Assembly: GCF_008180415.1 (NCBI RefSeq) | Contig: NZ_VTEI01000002.1 | Coordinates: forward strand, 149,762-190,259 | Direction of reading: 5' to 3' | Length of the DNA stretch: 40,498 bases | Source: Rossellomorea vietnamensis | GTDB taxonomy: Bacteria; Bacillota; Bacilli; Bacillales; Bacillaceae_B | Shown here: piece by piece, positions 1-7,414 of the stretch | How positions within the stretch are numbered: the first letter of the stretch is position 1 | Layout: the number at the start of each line of letters is the position of its first letter | Program-made: the position numbers and the translations under genes | Notes under the pieces: generated by a model | What the model was told of the DNA's origin: nothing | Database searches by the model: none | Seen by the model: only the letters and a program-made list of their open reading frames with translations

Positions 1-122
1 AATCTTAATCCTACAAGTAAAAGAGGGGAAACGTATTCCATACCGATTTTTCCGACAGCAAAGGAAGAACCCATCAGTCCTGTTGTGGTGAGTAATAATA
101 ACACGAACACCCATCTTTTCAT
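1..122 (-). CDS. EamA/DMT-family transporter, N-terminal part (cut by window edge)
   Basis: The minus strand encodes a start at 120-122 followed by about 40 residues that continue past the left edge of the window. The peptide begins MKRWVFVLLLLTTTGLMGSS and continues FAVGKIGMEYVSPLLLVGLR, which is the first transmembrane helix and the G-x-x-F/P-x-x-G pattern typical of EamA (DMT superfamily) permeases. These are ten-helix membrane carriers for metabolites or drugs. A strong GGAGGAGG ribosome site precedes the start. The gene is divergent from asnA. The substrate cannot be judged from this piece, and only the first tenth or so of the protein is visible. Confidence 0.72.
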   Translation of the reverse strand, partial: MKRWVFVLLLLTTTGLMGSSFAVGKIGMEYVSPLLLVGLR

Positions 123-469
123 GTATCCCCCTCCTCCTTCTCTTTCGCTGCTTTTAGATCCCCGCGGTATTATAACTTTATCAACAACAATAAAATCAGC
201 TCTTATTCTACTTTTACAGGTTTGCGTTGTTTTTTCGATATTAGAGCAAAGTTTTAAAAATGACTGATTTTTCACTGTGGATTATAGACCTATTCCCTCA
301 CTATGTCTAAGGAGATGCATCGAGTTGGTCTTCTTTTCAACCTTTCTGCATACATTAGGATTTCAAACTGCAATTGTTGTTGCATTTCTCCGCTTATCAC
401 CATAGAGTAACTTACCTGGGTTGAATATTATTCAATTTGATCCAGCAGAACGCATTGGAGGATGATGGA
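123..469. other. Divergent intergenic region upstream of asnA
   Basis: This stretch of about 350 bases separates the divergent transporter and asnA starts. I looked for a T-box leader, which would carry a conserved AGGGTGGNACCGCG-type antiterminator, and did not find one. A 60-codon open frame at 85-267 has no ribosome site and overlaps the transporter gene, so I do not count it. No convincing promoter was assigned. Confidence 0.5.
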
Positions 470-1483
470 ATGACAAAAACATTTAAAATCCCGGCTGGGT
501 ATCGGTCTAAGCTTGATTTGCTGTACACAGAACTTGCGATTAATGAAGTAAAGAACCATTTTGAATCTAAGCTGGCAAAGTCCCTTAATCTTATTAAAGT
601 GACTGCACCTCTTCTTTTAAAAAAGAATACAGGCCTTAACGATAACCTCAATGGTGTTGAACGAACCGTTTCCTTTGATGCTTTTGACTTACAAAATGAA
701 AATGTGGAAATCGTCCAATCTCTGGCAAAATGGAAACGGGCGGCTCTTTCACGCTATGGGCTGCTTATCGGCCAAGGGATTTATACGCAAATGAATGCTA
801 TCCGGCGTGATGAAGAACTCGATAATCTCCATTCCATCTATGTGGATCAATGGGACTGGGAAAAGGTGATATCTAAGGAAGAGCGTAATCTCCTTACGCT
901 AAAAAAAGAAGTGAAAAACATATATGAAGCAATCAAAGCAACCGAGAAGTATATGGGAGAACTGCACAGCTCACTGATTCCCATTCTTCCTGAAGACATC
1001 CACTTTATCTCCACTCAAGACCTTGAGAACCGTTATCCTCACCATTCACCTAAAGAGCGGGAGGATTTGATTGCCAAACAATTCGGCGCAGTGTTCATCA
1101 TGCAGATCGGAGGCCTCCTGCAATCCGGAGAAAAGCATGACGGACGCTCTCCCGATTATGATGATTGGACACTGAACGGAGATATTGTTTTATGGAATCC
1201 GGTTCTCGACACGGCGTTTGAAGTTTCCTCCATGGGTATCAGGGTTGATGAGCAAGCACTGCTTTACCAGCTTTGGCAGGCTGGCAATAATGAGCGTAAG
1301 TCCCTTCCCTACCACCAATCCGTATTGAATGGAAAATATCCGTACACTATGGGAGGGGGCATCGGACAGTCCAGGTTATGTATGTTTCTTCTGAAAAAAG
1401 TCCACATCGGTGAGGTTCAGGCTTCTGTCTGGGATGAATCAATCCTTATGGAGTGCAGGGAAAAAAATATTGAATTATTGTAA
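470..1483 (+). CDS. asnA: Aspartate--ammonia ligase (asparagine synthetase A)
   Basis: The enzyme makes asparagine from aspartate, ammonia and ATP in the cytoplasm, giving AMP and PPi, and has a class II aminoacyl-tRNA-synthetase-like fold. The 337-residue product follows the family along its length: SLAKWKR, the YVDQWDWE motif, SPDYDDW, LNGDIVLWNPV, FEVSSMGIRVD and the C-terminal GGGIGQSRLCMFLL motif-3-like segment. The ATG at 470 is chosen because GGAGG lies 8 nt upstream; the frame is open for 11 more codons to a TTG at 437 that has no such site. The length matches the roughly 330 residues of the E. coli enzyme. It is monocistronic, with a long hairpin downstream. Confidence 0.96.
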   Translation: MTKTFKIPAGYRSKLDLLYTELAINEVKNHFESKLAKSLNLIKVTAPLLLKKNTGLNDNLNGVERTVSFDAFDLQNENVEIVQSLAKWKRAALSRYGLLIGQGIYTQMNAIRRDEELDNLHSIYVDQWDWEKVISKEERNLLTLKKEVKNIYEAIKATEKYMGELHSSLIPILPEDIHFISTQDLENRYPHHSPKEREDLIAKQFGAVFIMQIGGLLQSGEKHDGRSPDYDDWTLNGDIVLWNPVLDTAFEVSSMGIRVDEQALLYQLWQAGNNERKSLPYHQSVLNGKYPYTMGGGIGQSRLCMFLLKKVHIGEVQASVWDESILMECREKNIELL

Positions 1484-1912
1484 TCCTTCTTTCTCGATAA
1501 AATTACTTACACTAATTTCTTCTTTTCTCACATTATGATGAAAAATTTCACTTTAAATCAAAACCACCAGTGTTAATAGGTCCCTTCGTTTAAATAACAT
1601 GGACCAGATCTTCAGTCTAAGATGGGCTGAAAAGCGGAGCAATGGCTGAAATAGTAGAAAATGGTTTAGTGCGAAAATCTCATTCCCTTTAAACAGAAAA
1701 CAGCAGGAAAATGACTCGCTTTAAACGGGTCGTTTTCTTGCTGTCTTATTGGTAACAGGAGATGAGTTATTCCCAGGTTTTTTGCAATCGCGCCTAAATC
1801 TTTCGAGGCTGCATTCCATGTAATCATACGGTTATCAATCTACACTCCCAATTCAGCAGGGTGTTTGTCAGGTAATCATACTATTACCTTTTATAATTTA
1901 TACGACTGTAAA
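1484..1912. other. Intergenic region between convergent genes
   Basis: About 430 bases lie between asnA and the convergent YcdB/YcdC-like gene. The only clear structure is the 19-bp-stem hairpin at 1700-1744. On the minus strand, roughly 1660-1850 reads as an open but anonymous peptide with no ribosome site; it may be a decayed remnant, but I cannot assign it. Confidence 0.4.
1700..1744. terminator. Long bidirectional hairpin, likely terminator
   Basis: An almost perfect 19-bp inverted repeat (arms 1700-1718 and 1726-1744) with a 7-nt loop lies between the convergent genes. It lacks a long T-run, so simple intrinsic termination is likely but not certain. Confidence 0.6.
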
Positions 1913-3337
1913 TCAATCACTTTCTTTCAGTATTCCTGTTTCTACGTAACTGACGGCTCCTGTGTGTGCATTGATTTTCTCGATATGCCCGCCTGTTTCA
2001 GGGAAATCCACCATATAGCATAGAGTATATAATTTTTCGTCGTCAAAATTTTTAACACATCGGGCTAAATTCATACTAATATCTCTAAAGACCCTTTCTT
2101 CTGCTTCTTGTAAAGTTATGGCAGGTTCCAAATTTAACTTTTCCAAGCCTGCTGTTTGTTCAGGGCTTAAACGTGTCACCGAACACTCTCTGATTAAGCC
2201 TGTGTACAGGCCGACATGAACATGGGCTTCGAGTCCTTCTAATCGGTATCCGTGATGTTCTCTGTAAAAAGTGAACATTTGCGTAGGTTCAGGTTCAGGA
2301 TAAAGACCTTCCTCTTCCTCTTCTATGACATCAACTTCCTCGTCTATATCCTCTGGCTCTTCAGTTAATTCCGTTATCGTAGGTACTTCCAAAACAAATT
2401 TTTCATGTATCTTTCCTTCGACCAGCTCCAACACTTCCAGCGCTTTTTCTTTTAAGATCTCAATTGCCATTGGCGAAGAATCTTCAGGCATATTAAACGG
2501 CAAATTAGAGTAACTAAAATAACCTGTCTCATTAGATACTATTGATATCAACGGTTCTGCTTCTTCATCTTCTTCTGCCTCTGCCGCTGGGTCAATCCAG
2601 ATTACAGAGTCTACCTCCCATGTTCTTTGTTCCAAGTCTTCATTTACCCCAAGCATCTCTTCAATAGTAGAGGCCGGACGCACGCAGGAAATCTTTTCTG
2701 CCGAGAGTTCCTCCGCACCTATAAATTCTGTTACTCTCTCTATTCTTCCATCCACTCCGACACTCATAATGTCGTGGCTGGAACGATATATCAGCTCTGG
2801 TTCAGTCCCAGGTTCATCAGGAATATGAAGGTCAAGCTGCACATAGTTGGATTCTTTTAACACCTGCTTAGCCTCTTCATTTGAGAGCGTGATCTCTGGA
2901 TACTCTAGTTGAAAATCAGTTTTTCCTGTGTTTGCCGAAGTCAGAATCCCATCCCTTGTAAAGAAAAGAGTGAAACCAGTGTGCGGAATCTCAAGGCCCA
3001 ACTCTGGGTCACGTTCTTCATAGGTAATCATGAAGCTGTTGTCACTCCACTCATTCAGCATACTGAAGTGAACATCACGATCTATAAATGAATCTGCAAA
3101 TAACTTGGCTGCCGCCAGCATTTTGTTTACATTTGGAGAAGTGTCAAATGGTGTTTGTTCCTCTTCCTCACTCTCCATTTTCTGAAAACCACAAAATTCA
3201 CCTTCTTCTATATAGACAAATCCATAAACTTCTTCCGATTCGACCTCGATTACGTTATACGAAAATTCATCCTCGACGATTTCTATTAGTGAATTTCCAT
3301 CTATAAATGGCTGGAGCTTTTTTACTAAATTATTCAT
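1913..3337 (-). CDS. YcdB/YcdC-like repeat protein (PepSY-like domains)
   Basis: This is a 474-residue acidic protein with no signal peptide or membrane segment. It seems to contain repeated alpha/beta modules. Each has an 'LS.EEAKQVL' or 'LQEAEERVFRDI' helix, followed by beta strands ending in a 'G.IERVTEF' or 'GGHIEKINAHTGAV' turn. This matches the YcdB/YcdC (DUF4901) and PepSY-like style of Bacillus proteins of unknown function. A very acidic linker lies around residues 315-350. The ATG at 3335-3337 is chosen because GGAGAAGGAG sits 8 nt upstream. An in-frame extension of 66 codons is rich in Phe and Arg, looks unlike the rest and lacks a ribosome site. The role is unknown. Confidence 0.68.
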   Translation of the reverse strand: MNNLVKKLQPFIDGNSLIEIVEDEFSYNVIEVESEEVYGFVYIEEGEFCGFQKMESEEEEQTPFDTSPNVNKMLAAAKLFADSFIDRDVHFSMLNEWSDNSFMITYEERDPELGLEIPHTGFTLFFTRDGILTSANTGKTDFQLEYPEITLSNEEAKQVLKESNYVQLDLHIPDEPGTEPELIYRSSHDIMSVGVDGRIERVTEFIGAEELSAEKISCVRPASTIEEMLGVNEDLEQRTWEVDSVIWIDPAAEAEEDEEAEPLISIVSNETGYFSYSNLPFNMPEDSSPMAIEILKEKALEVLELVEGKIHEKFVLEVPTITELTEEPEDIDEEVDVIEEEEEGLYPEPEPTQMFTFYREHHGYRLEGLEAHVHVGLYTGLIRECSVTRLSPEQTAGLEKLNLEPAITLQEAEERVFRDISMNLARCVKNFDDEKLYTLCYMVDFPETGGHIEKINAHTGAVSYVETGILKESD

Positions 3338-3614
3338 TAAGAATACTCCTTCTCCAAGCAGCTTTTGGCTGATTGAGTTTTTAATTTCAATCCTTTTACT
3401 TGCCCCTGCTATAATCCTTAACCGACGAAATCCAAGCATATAATAGAACCTGCTTGAAAAAATAGAAAAAAACAAAAATGGTGACGTGCATTGGCTGAAC
3501 AATATGAAATGATCGATAGACTCAACGCTAAACAAAAAGTTTTAACAGAAGACTGGACGCAGTATTGGCAGCAGTTTTCTTCTTAATTTATTGGGATAAA
3601 ACGGATGCCTCTTT

Positions 3615-4145
3615 TCACTTTGCCGTCCTTTCTTTTCGGTCTAGAGAAATATACTCCCCATCCTCTTCCAAGAAAAAAGCTAACTCCCTACCTTCAATGC
3701 TGGCGGTTTTCTTTAACTCTTGGTTTATGGTGGTAATAGCTTTCTCAACATCAACCACATAGTTGACGATTGAAACCCTGCCTGCTTCCAGACTTCCTTC
3801 AAAGCAAGCTCCATTTCCTGTTGTTCCCAACCCTTCATTCAGTATGTATTCAACTTCGTCTTTTACCTCGAGTGTTTCTTTCCACTCTTGGTTTTCATCA
3901 TATTCGTATCGAACAATCAGTTCAAACAAATCTTGTTCCTTATGATATTCATATCCTTGCCGGGCTTTTTCATCTGCTAAATCCTTCATCACTTTTTCTG
4001 CACTCTGAAAAAGCTTCACTCTCATTTCTTCCTTCTCTCCCGTACTGCCGACTGTTCCCTTTTGAACGAAAACCTGCTTGTTGAACTCCTGCCAGACTTC
4101 CCAGAATAATAGTTGGCCGTTCACTGCCTTAGTCATCCTGATCAT
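3615..4145 (-). CDS. WGR-like domain protein, hypothetical
   Basis: The product is 176 residues and apparently cytoplasmic. The first 75 residues resemble a WGR domain: a Trp-containing strand (LFWEVWQEF), a short turn with KGTVGSTG in place of the usual W-G-R-x-G-x-x-G, then an AEKVMKDLADEK helix and a G-Y pair. WGR domains occur in PARPs and in bacterial proteins linked to nucleic-acid or NAD biology. The C-terminal half (about 80-176) is acidic and not recognised. The ATG at 4143-4145 follows GGAGGT at a 7-nt gap; another ATG five codons upstream begins inside that ribosome site. The assignment is moderate because the central WGR signature is degenerate. Confidence 0.6.
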   Translation of the reverse strand: MIRMTKAVNGQLLFWEVWQEFNKQVFVQKGTVGSTGEKEEMRVKLFQSAEKVMKDLADEKARQGYEYHKEQDLFELIVRYEYDENQEWKETLEVKDEVEYILNEGLGTTGNGACFEGSLEAGRVSIVNYVVDVEKAITTINQELKKTASIEGRELAFFLEEDGEYISLDRKERTAK

Positions 4146-4184
4146 AAGCTTTACCTCCATCTACTTTCAAAGAAATGAGAGTTT

Positions 4185-4346
4185 TTATCTTTTTGAAAGT
4201 GAATGTTTTGCATTTATATAAAATAAAGTGCCTAAGAAAAAAAGTGCCGCCACAAGCCAGCTGGCAATCGCAGAATATTTGCCGTTTAAAATGTATTCAC
4301 TTGCCAGGTTCACAAAAACCATTGCCGCCATGACAACTTATTTCAT
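4185..4346 (-). pseudogene. Small membrane protein gene with stop at codon 3
   Basis: An ATG at 4344-4346 has a good ribosome site (AAAGGTGA, about 6 nt upstream). The frame reads ATG AAA TAA, then stays open for 50 more codons to 4185. The downstream frame would give a single-helix membrane peptide, MAAMVFVNLASEYILNGKYS followed by a hydrophobic IASWLVAALFFLGTLFYI segment and a basic tail. The simplest explanation is an AAA-to-TAA change in a former MKKVVMAAM start. Translation from the ATG at codon 6 or 9 is possible, but neither has its own ribosome site. It lies 27 bases after another small membrane protein gene on the same strand, so the two probably form an operon. Confidence 0.55.
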
Positions 4347-4373
4347 AGAGGGTCACCTTTTCTGTTTCAAATT

Positions 4374-4583
4374 TTAAAGAAAAACCTTCAATAATCGGTG
4401 GTAAAAGAAAGGCATGATTGACGCAGCCAGCACTGCTATACCAATAACGGTCAAAGACAGCATCCTGAACTTCCGGATGGTAATCACCTTTCTTTTATAG
4501 GCTATATTAAATAATTTCACCAAAGAATAAGCTGTCATCATTATTATGAGTGTTGCAAACACACTGAATATAAAAAGTTCCAT
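4374..4583 (-). CDS. Small two-helix membrane protein, hypothetical
   Basis: The 69-residue product has two predicted transmembrane helices. The first is residues 1-23 (MELFIFSVFATLIIMMTAYS) and the second about 43-62 (MLSLTVIGIAVLAASIMPFF), joined by a basic loop (YKRKVITIRKFR). I do not recognise the family. The ATG at 4581-4583 has AGGAG 6 nt upstream; a longer reading to 4664 adds an Arg-rich stretch with no ribosome site and is less likely. The next gene on this strand is the tiny membrane peptide with a stop at codon 3, so the pair may once have worked together. Confidence 0.62.
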   Translation of the reverse strand: MELFIFSVFATLIIMMTAYSLVKLFNIAYKRKVITIRKFRMLSLTVIGIAVLAASIMPFFYHRLLKVFL

Positions 4584-4724
4584 TGTTTTCTCCTGTCTAC
4601 CTTTTCTATGATTAGGTCGTCTTCTCATCCATTTATTTACGAATAGCAGCGGAAAAGGTTTCATGATACTTGTTTTGTAATTTCCTTCTTTATTTCTATG
4701 TGAGTGATCGAAAAAGACTCGAAT

Positions 4725-5366
4725 TCAGGACACGATTTCCAATATATTTCCGTCCGGGTCTGCCACATGAAAAGACGATGAGTAATTATTTCTTCTAACG
4801 TGATAGTTTCTCGAGGATAGTATTCCGCTGTAGAGAAATAGTTTCATAGGATGGTTTTCTTTTATCGCTAGTGAGATTTCTAGAAACAGTTGCTGATTAC
4901 CCAGCTTGGTGTGTGCGTGTGTAACGGAGTCAATAGATGTTGTTTTCAACCGTTTTCTGGATCTGTGCAAAGACGTTTTGATGGCCTCCTCATTTGTCCT
5001 GAGCATACAGGCGATTTCTTTTACTGTATAAGAGAAGACATCTTTTTGGGTAATGAGCATGGCTTGTTGTAAAGGCAGTACCGAGAATAAGATTTCTATT
5101 AAGCTGTCGTATTCCAAAGAATTACCCATCACCCCCAAAAAATCTTCCTTAAACAGAATAGTATCTCTTCTTCTAACTGGTTCTGTTTTCGAGTACAAAA
5201 TTAACAATTGCATATCAAAAGGAATGTCAAACCGCATTGATTTTGGCACACCTTTTTTTGTTGATTTAAGGGTAATCTTGCTAGTAACTCTGTTCAATTG
5301 GTAATACAAAATGTACCCTAAATAGCAAATGACAGAACTTTTTGTTCTACAAAATTTGAGGCACAA
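4725..5366 (-). pseudogene. ECF sigma factor, C-terminal fragment (region 4 plus tail)
   Basis: From 5173 down to 4725 the minus strand encodes the second half of an ECF sigma-70 factor. The region 4 helix-turn-helix is clear: LPLQQAMLI, YTVKEIACMLRTNEEAIKTS and LHRSRKRLK. The last 65 residues after region 4 are unusual and end with ADPDGNILEIVS, a pattern typical of the last strand of VOC/glyoxalase domains. Codons between 5174 and 5366 belong to an inserted element and are not sigma sequence. Region 2 lies at 5906-6116. Removing the element and one copy of its 9-bp duplication joins the two parts in frame as IDEKRRR-DTILFKEDF, giving a 216-residue protein. As it stands the gene cannot make the full sigma factor. 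Confidence 0.82.
5165..5173. repeat. 9-bp target-site duplication, left copy
   Basis: CTCTTCTTC directly abuts the left terminal inverted repeat of the 732-bp element; the same nine bases lie at 5906-5914. On the coding strand this is GAAGAAGAG, part of the Arg codons of the sigma factor. Confidence 0.85.
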
Positions 5367-5420
5367 TTTCCTATAACCAATACTACTAAATAGGAGAGTA
5401 GTTAATTATAAAAAATCTAA

Positions 5421-5836
5421 CAATAATTTGATTGGAACGGAAGGTGCGTGATCTCCTGCGGGACTAGCGATCGTCTAGTTCCAGCGCCTAGCCCCTCGGG
5501 GTCAAATAACCCCAAGAGAATAAAAGGAAAACCGCCTTTTTTTCTCTTGAGAACATTTGCCTGTCGGGGCTGACCTAGGCGCTTCCACTTTTGATGACAG
5601 GTGAGACCCCACAGGCGAATCCAGCTCCAGCGGCCAGCGACTAGCAGATTTCGGTCTCTCTCCTTGCGATAAGTCAACATCAACTCACTTCGTTCGTTGT
5701 GTTTCCTTTATCTCATACGAGAGCCCTAAAATCCGTACGTCGCTGAACGGCCGCTTCCGCTTTTTATGAAGCCGAGGAGGCTCACCGCACGCCCCGCAGA
5801 GTCACGCACCTGGAGTGGAAATCAACAGACATTGTT
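5421..5836. repeat. Long inverted-repeat element nested in the 732-bp element
   Basis: The two ends form an imperfect inverted repeat: an AAGGTGCGTGATCTCCTGCGGG arm at 5441-5462 pairs with the complement of 5791-5813, and the flanks CAATAATTTGATTGG and ATCAACAGACATTG also correspond. Inside are GAGGAGGCTCACC and GGTGAGACCCC blocks. From memory, sequences of this style are common dispersed intergenic repeats in Bacillaceae. A 267-base open frame across it (5417-5683) is an artefact of the repeat. Confidence 0.65.
5481..5586 (-). repeat. Diverged inverted copy of the 128-bp repeat
   Basis: The minus strand carries the blocks GGTCAGCCCCGACAGGCAAATG, AAAAAAAGGCGG, TTTTATTCTCTTGGGGTTA and GACCCCGAGGGGCTAGGCGC in the same order as each unit of the triplicate array at 17372-17750. 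It sits inside the larger inverted-repeat element, giving three nested layers within the sigma gene. Confidence 0.8.
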
Positions 5837-5852
5837 TCCGGGTACGAATCAC

Positions 5853-6116
5853 TTAACCTTTTCTTTGGCTAATTAGAAGTTTGCACTTCAAAACAGAACC
5901 CGTTACTCTTCTTCTTTTTTCATCTATAAAAAGGTTTTTTGCTGTTGTATAGAGAAAAGAAATCGTAAGGATTCGACCAGGCTCGCAGCTTTTAACGTTG
6001 TATGCTTTTAGCATAGTCTCTTGTACCAAATCCTCTGCCTGACACGCAGACTTAGTTAAACTCAAACAGTATTTATAAATTTTTCTCATTATTGATTCCA
6101 TGTCTGCAAAAATCAT
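5853..6116 (-). pseudogene. ECF sigma factor, N-terminal fragment (region 2)
   Basis: Residues 1-70 carry sigma-70 region 2: IYKYCLSLTKSACQAEDLVQ, then ETMLKAYNV, and the -10-recognition and core-binding helix AKNLFIDEKRRR. After RRR the reading runs into the inserted element and stops 17 codons later at 5853. The start at 6114-6116 follows AGGGTGG. In ECF factors region 2 opens the promoter and contacts core RNA polymerase; without region 4 this fragment should not recognise a -35 element. The gene is divergent from the VOC gene at 6211, whose upstream region has an ECF-like promoter, so the sigma factor may once have controlled that gene. Confidence 0.82.
5906..5914. repeat. 9-bp target-site duplication, right copy
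   Basis: CTCTTCTTC directly abuts the right terminal inverted repeat and is identical to 5165-5173. Confidence 0.85.
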
Positions 6117-6146
6117 ATGACCACCCTAAACTTTTTTAAAGTTTTA

Positions 6147-6173
6147 TGTAACCTTTTTATCATTGTATTCGTT
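6147..6173 (+). promoter_or_regulatory. Possible ECF-type promoter for the VOC gene
   Basis: TGTAACC (6147-6153) and CGTT (6170-6173) with a 17-nt spacer between TGTAAC and CGTT resemble the TGAAAC/CGTA promoters read by Bacillus ECF sigma factors. It lies 38 bases before the VOC start and directly upstream of the broken, divergent sigma gene. This is a pattern match only. Confidence 0.4.
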
Positions 6174-6210
6174 GTACATAAGAATTCATATATAAAGGAG
6201 AGAGTATAGT

Positions 6211-6633
6211 ATGTTTAAAGTTGGAAGTGTCTTTGTTCCTGTCACTGACCTTAAGAAGTCTGCCAGTTGGTATGAAGAAAATCTGGGTGTCAAAAAGATT
6301 GATGAATGGGAAGGCGGCGCTGGATTTTACTTTCCATCAGGTTCCACTCAATTAGGACTGGTTGAGACGACAGCTCCTCAACCTACAGAATTTGCGATCC
6401 ATGGCAAGAAGAAAAATGTCTACTTTAACTTTGTTGTTGAAGATATTAATGATGTTCATCAGCAGCTTCAAAGCAGAGGAGTTGTCACCACTCATATTGA
6501 AGACTTTGGCGGGATGAAGTGCTTCGATTTTTATGATCCCGACGGCAATATTTTCAGCGTGGTGGATGAAGCAGAGGGATCTCCTTTTCACTCTGCTAAT
6601 ATTAGAAGATTGCAGGCAAATGACATAGAATAA
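6211..6633 (+). CDS. VOC (glyoxalase/bleomycin-resistance fold) family protein
   Basis: This 140-residue cytoplasmic protein has the two beta-alpha-beta-beta-beta modules of the VOC superfamily. The first is FVPVTDLKKSASWYEENLGV (residues 8-27), and the second starts near VYFNFVVEDINDVHQQLQSRG and ends with the hallmark FYDPDGNIFSVVDE. Members include glyoxalases, dioxygenases and antibiotic-binding proteins; the substrate here cannot be told. The ATG at 6211 follows AAAGGAGAGAG. The gene stands alone, ends at a terminator, and is divergent from the interrupted sigma gene, whose own C-terminal tail ends in a similar DPDGNI motif. Confidence 0.85.
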   Translation: MFKVGSVFVPVTDLKKSASWYEENLGVKKIDEWEGGAGFYFPSGSTQLGLVETTAPQPTEFAIHGKKKNVYFNFVVEDINDVHQQLQSRGVVTTHIEDFGGMKCFDFYDPDGNIFSVVDEAEGSPFHSANIRRLQANDIE

Positions 6634-6645
6634 TAATTTATTAAG

Positions 6646-6686
6646 AAGGCGCCCGGTTCAATACCAGGAGCGCCTTTTGATTTTTT
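6646..6686 (+). terminator. Terminator after the VOC gene
   Basis: AAGGCGCCCGG pairs with CCAGGAGCGCCTT across a short loop and is followed by TTTTGATTTTTT. Confidence 0.75.
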
Positions 6687-6781
6687 AATGAAGCTGCAGG
6701 GTAAAACACCCATCTAAACGACCGCGTGTGGCTGAGTTTAGTGTACGAAAGGATGATAAAGCCTCAGCAACAATTATTGTA

Positions 6782-7201
6782 TTAATTAAACACCCCCAAA
6801 AAATCTGTGGCAAAAAACGATAGTAAAGTTACGGCAATAAAACCTGTTTGAATCAGCGTGAATTTGTAGTCATTTTTATTTTCAGCATATCGCTTTTCCA
6901 TAATGGCCCTCGCCACCTCTGAAACCAAGATAAATCCCAACAGCAGGGTATGAGTCTCCATAAACCAAACCGGATCATATATCTCCTGTGACATATTATA
7001 GAGATAGCTAATGATTAATACTAAAATGAAACTGAATCTAATCATCCAGTCAATTTTTTTATGTTTTTCATTTAAATGATTGTAGGAAAAGATCTTCTTC
7101 CTCTTCACCTTAAGTTTTTTTCTCATCACTGTATTGAACAAAATGATGACGAGTGCATACAGCACTAAAAATATAATGACTTTCAGCAGTAAACTTTCCA
7201 T
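6782..7201 (-). CDS. DUF4181 family membrane protein
   Basis: The 139-residue product has four predicted membrane helices: about 5-25 (VIIFLVLYALVIILFNTVM), 50-68 (WMIRFSFILVLIISYLY), 77-95 (VWFMETHTLLLGFILVSEV) and 115-135. The family-typical elements are the DPVWFMETHTLLLGFILVSE segment and the EKRYAENKNDYKFT loop. DUF4181 proteins are small Bacillus membrane proteins of unknown function. The start is the ATG at 7199-7201. The gene appears monocistronic; no clear terminator follows. Confidence 0.78.
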   Translation of the reverse strand: MESLLLKVIIFLVLYALVIILFNTVMRKKLKVKRKKIFSYNHLNEKHKKIDWMIRFSFILVLIISYLYNMSQEIYDPVWFMETHTLLLGFILVSEVARAIMEKRYAENKNDYKFTLIQTGFIAVTLLSFFATDFLGVFN

Positions 7202-7414
7202 TTGAACGCTTCCCTCCGTCTAATTACTGTGTATTAGACGATTGTCATTGAATGAAAGTTTCATATTTATTTATTGCTGGACGCCAGGAGATGGATAAAA
7301 AATGAAGCGCCTTGAGGCAAAATTTTTTCAAGATAACCTTTAGATCCATTAAGAAGGCGTGGTCATGGGTGATTGGGGGTGGAACTGAATTCTGTATAGC
7401 TGTCCGATTTTCAT

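Larger units (their letters stand above)
5174..5905. mobile_element. 732-bp element with terminal inverted repeats, inserted in sigma gene
   Basis: The element is bounded by imperfect 23-bp terminal inverted repeats (5174-5196 and 5883-5905, 19 of 23 positions matching, core GGTTCTGTTTT). Identical 9-bp sequences, CTCTTCTTC, lie directly outside at 5165-5173 and 5906-5914, as expected for a target-site duplication. Excision with one duplicate restores the sigma reading frame exactly (741 bp removed, a multiple of 3). No transposase frame is present, so this is a non-autonomous, MITE-like element or a heavily deleted IS. The TIR core resembles the GGTTCTGTT ends of IS6-type elements, but the 9-bp duplication differs from their usual 8 bp, so I leave the family open. 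Two further repeats are nested inside. Confidence 0.85.

Noticed and set aside
85..267. Plus-strand open frame at the left end
   Set aside because: No ribosome site, and it overlaps the start of a convincing minus-strand transporter gene.
123..469. Possible T-box upstream of asnA
   Set aside because: No conserved T-box sequence, specifier stem or terminator/antiterminator pair found.
5417..5683. 88-codon minus-strand frame
   Set aside because: It lies entirely inside nested repeats and its peptide is a translation of repeat blocks also seen at 17372-17750.
5174..5905. Inversion between the inverted repeats as the cause of sigma gene disruption
   Set aside because: Flipping the segment would leave the gene interrupted; the direct 9-bp duplication and in-frame excision fit insertion.
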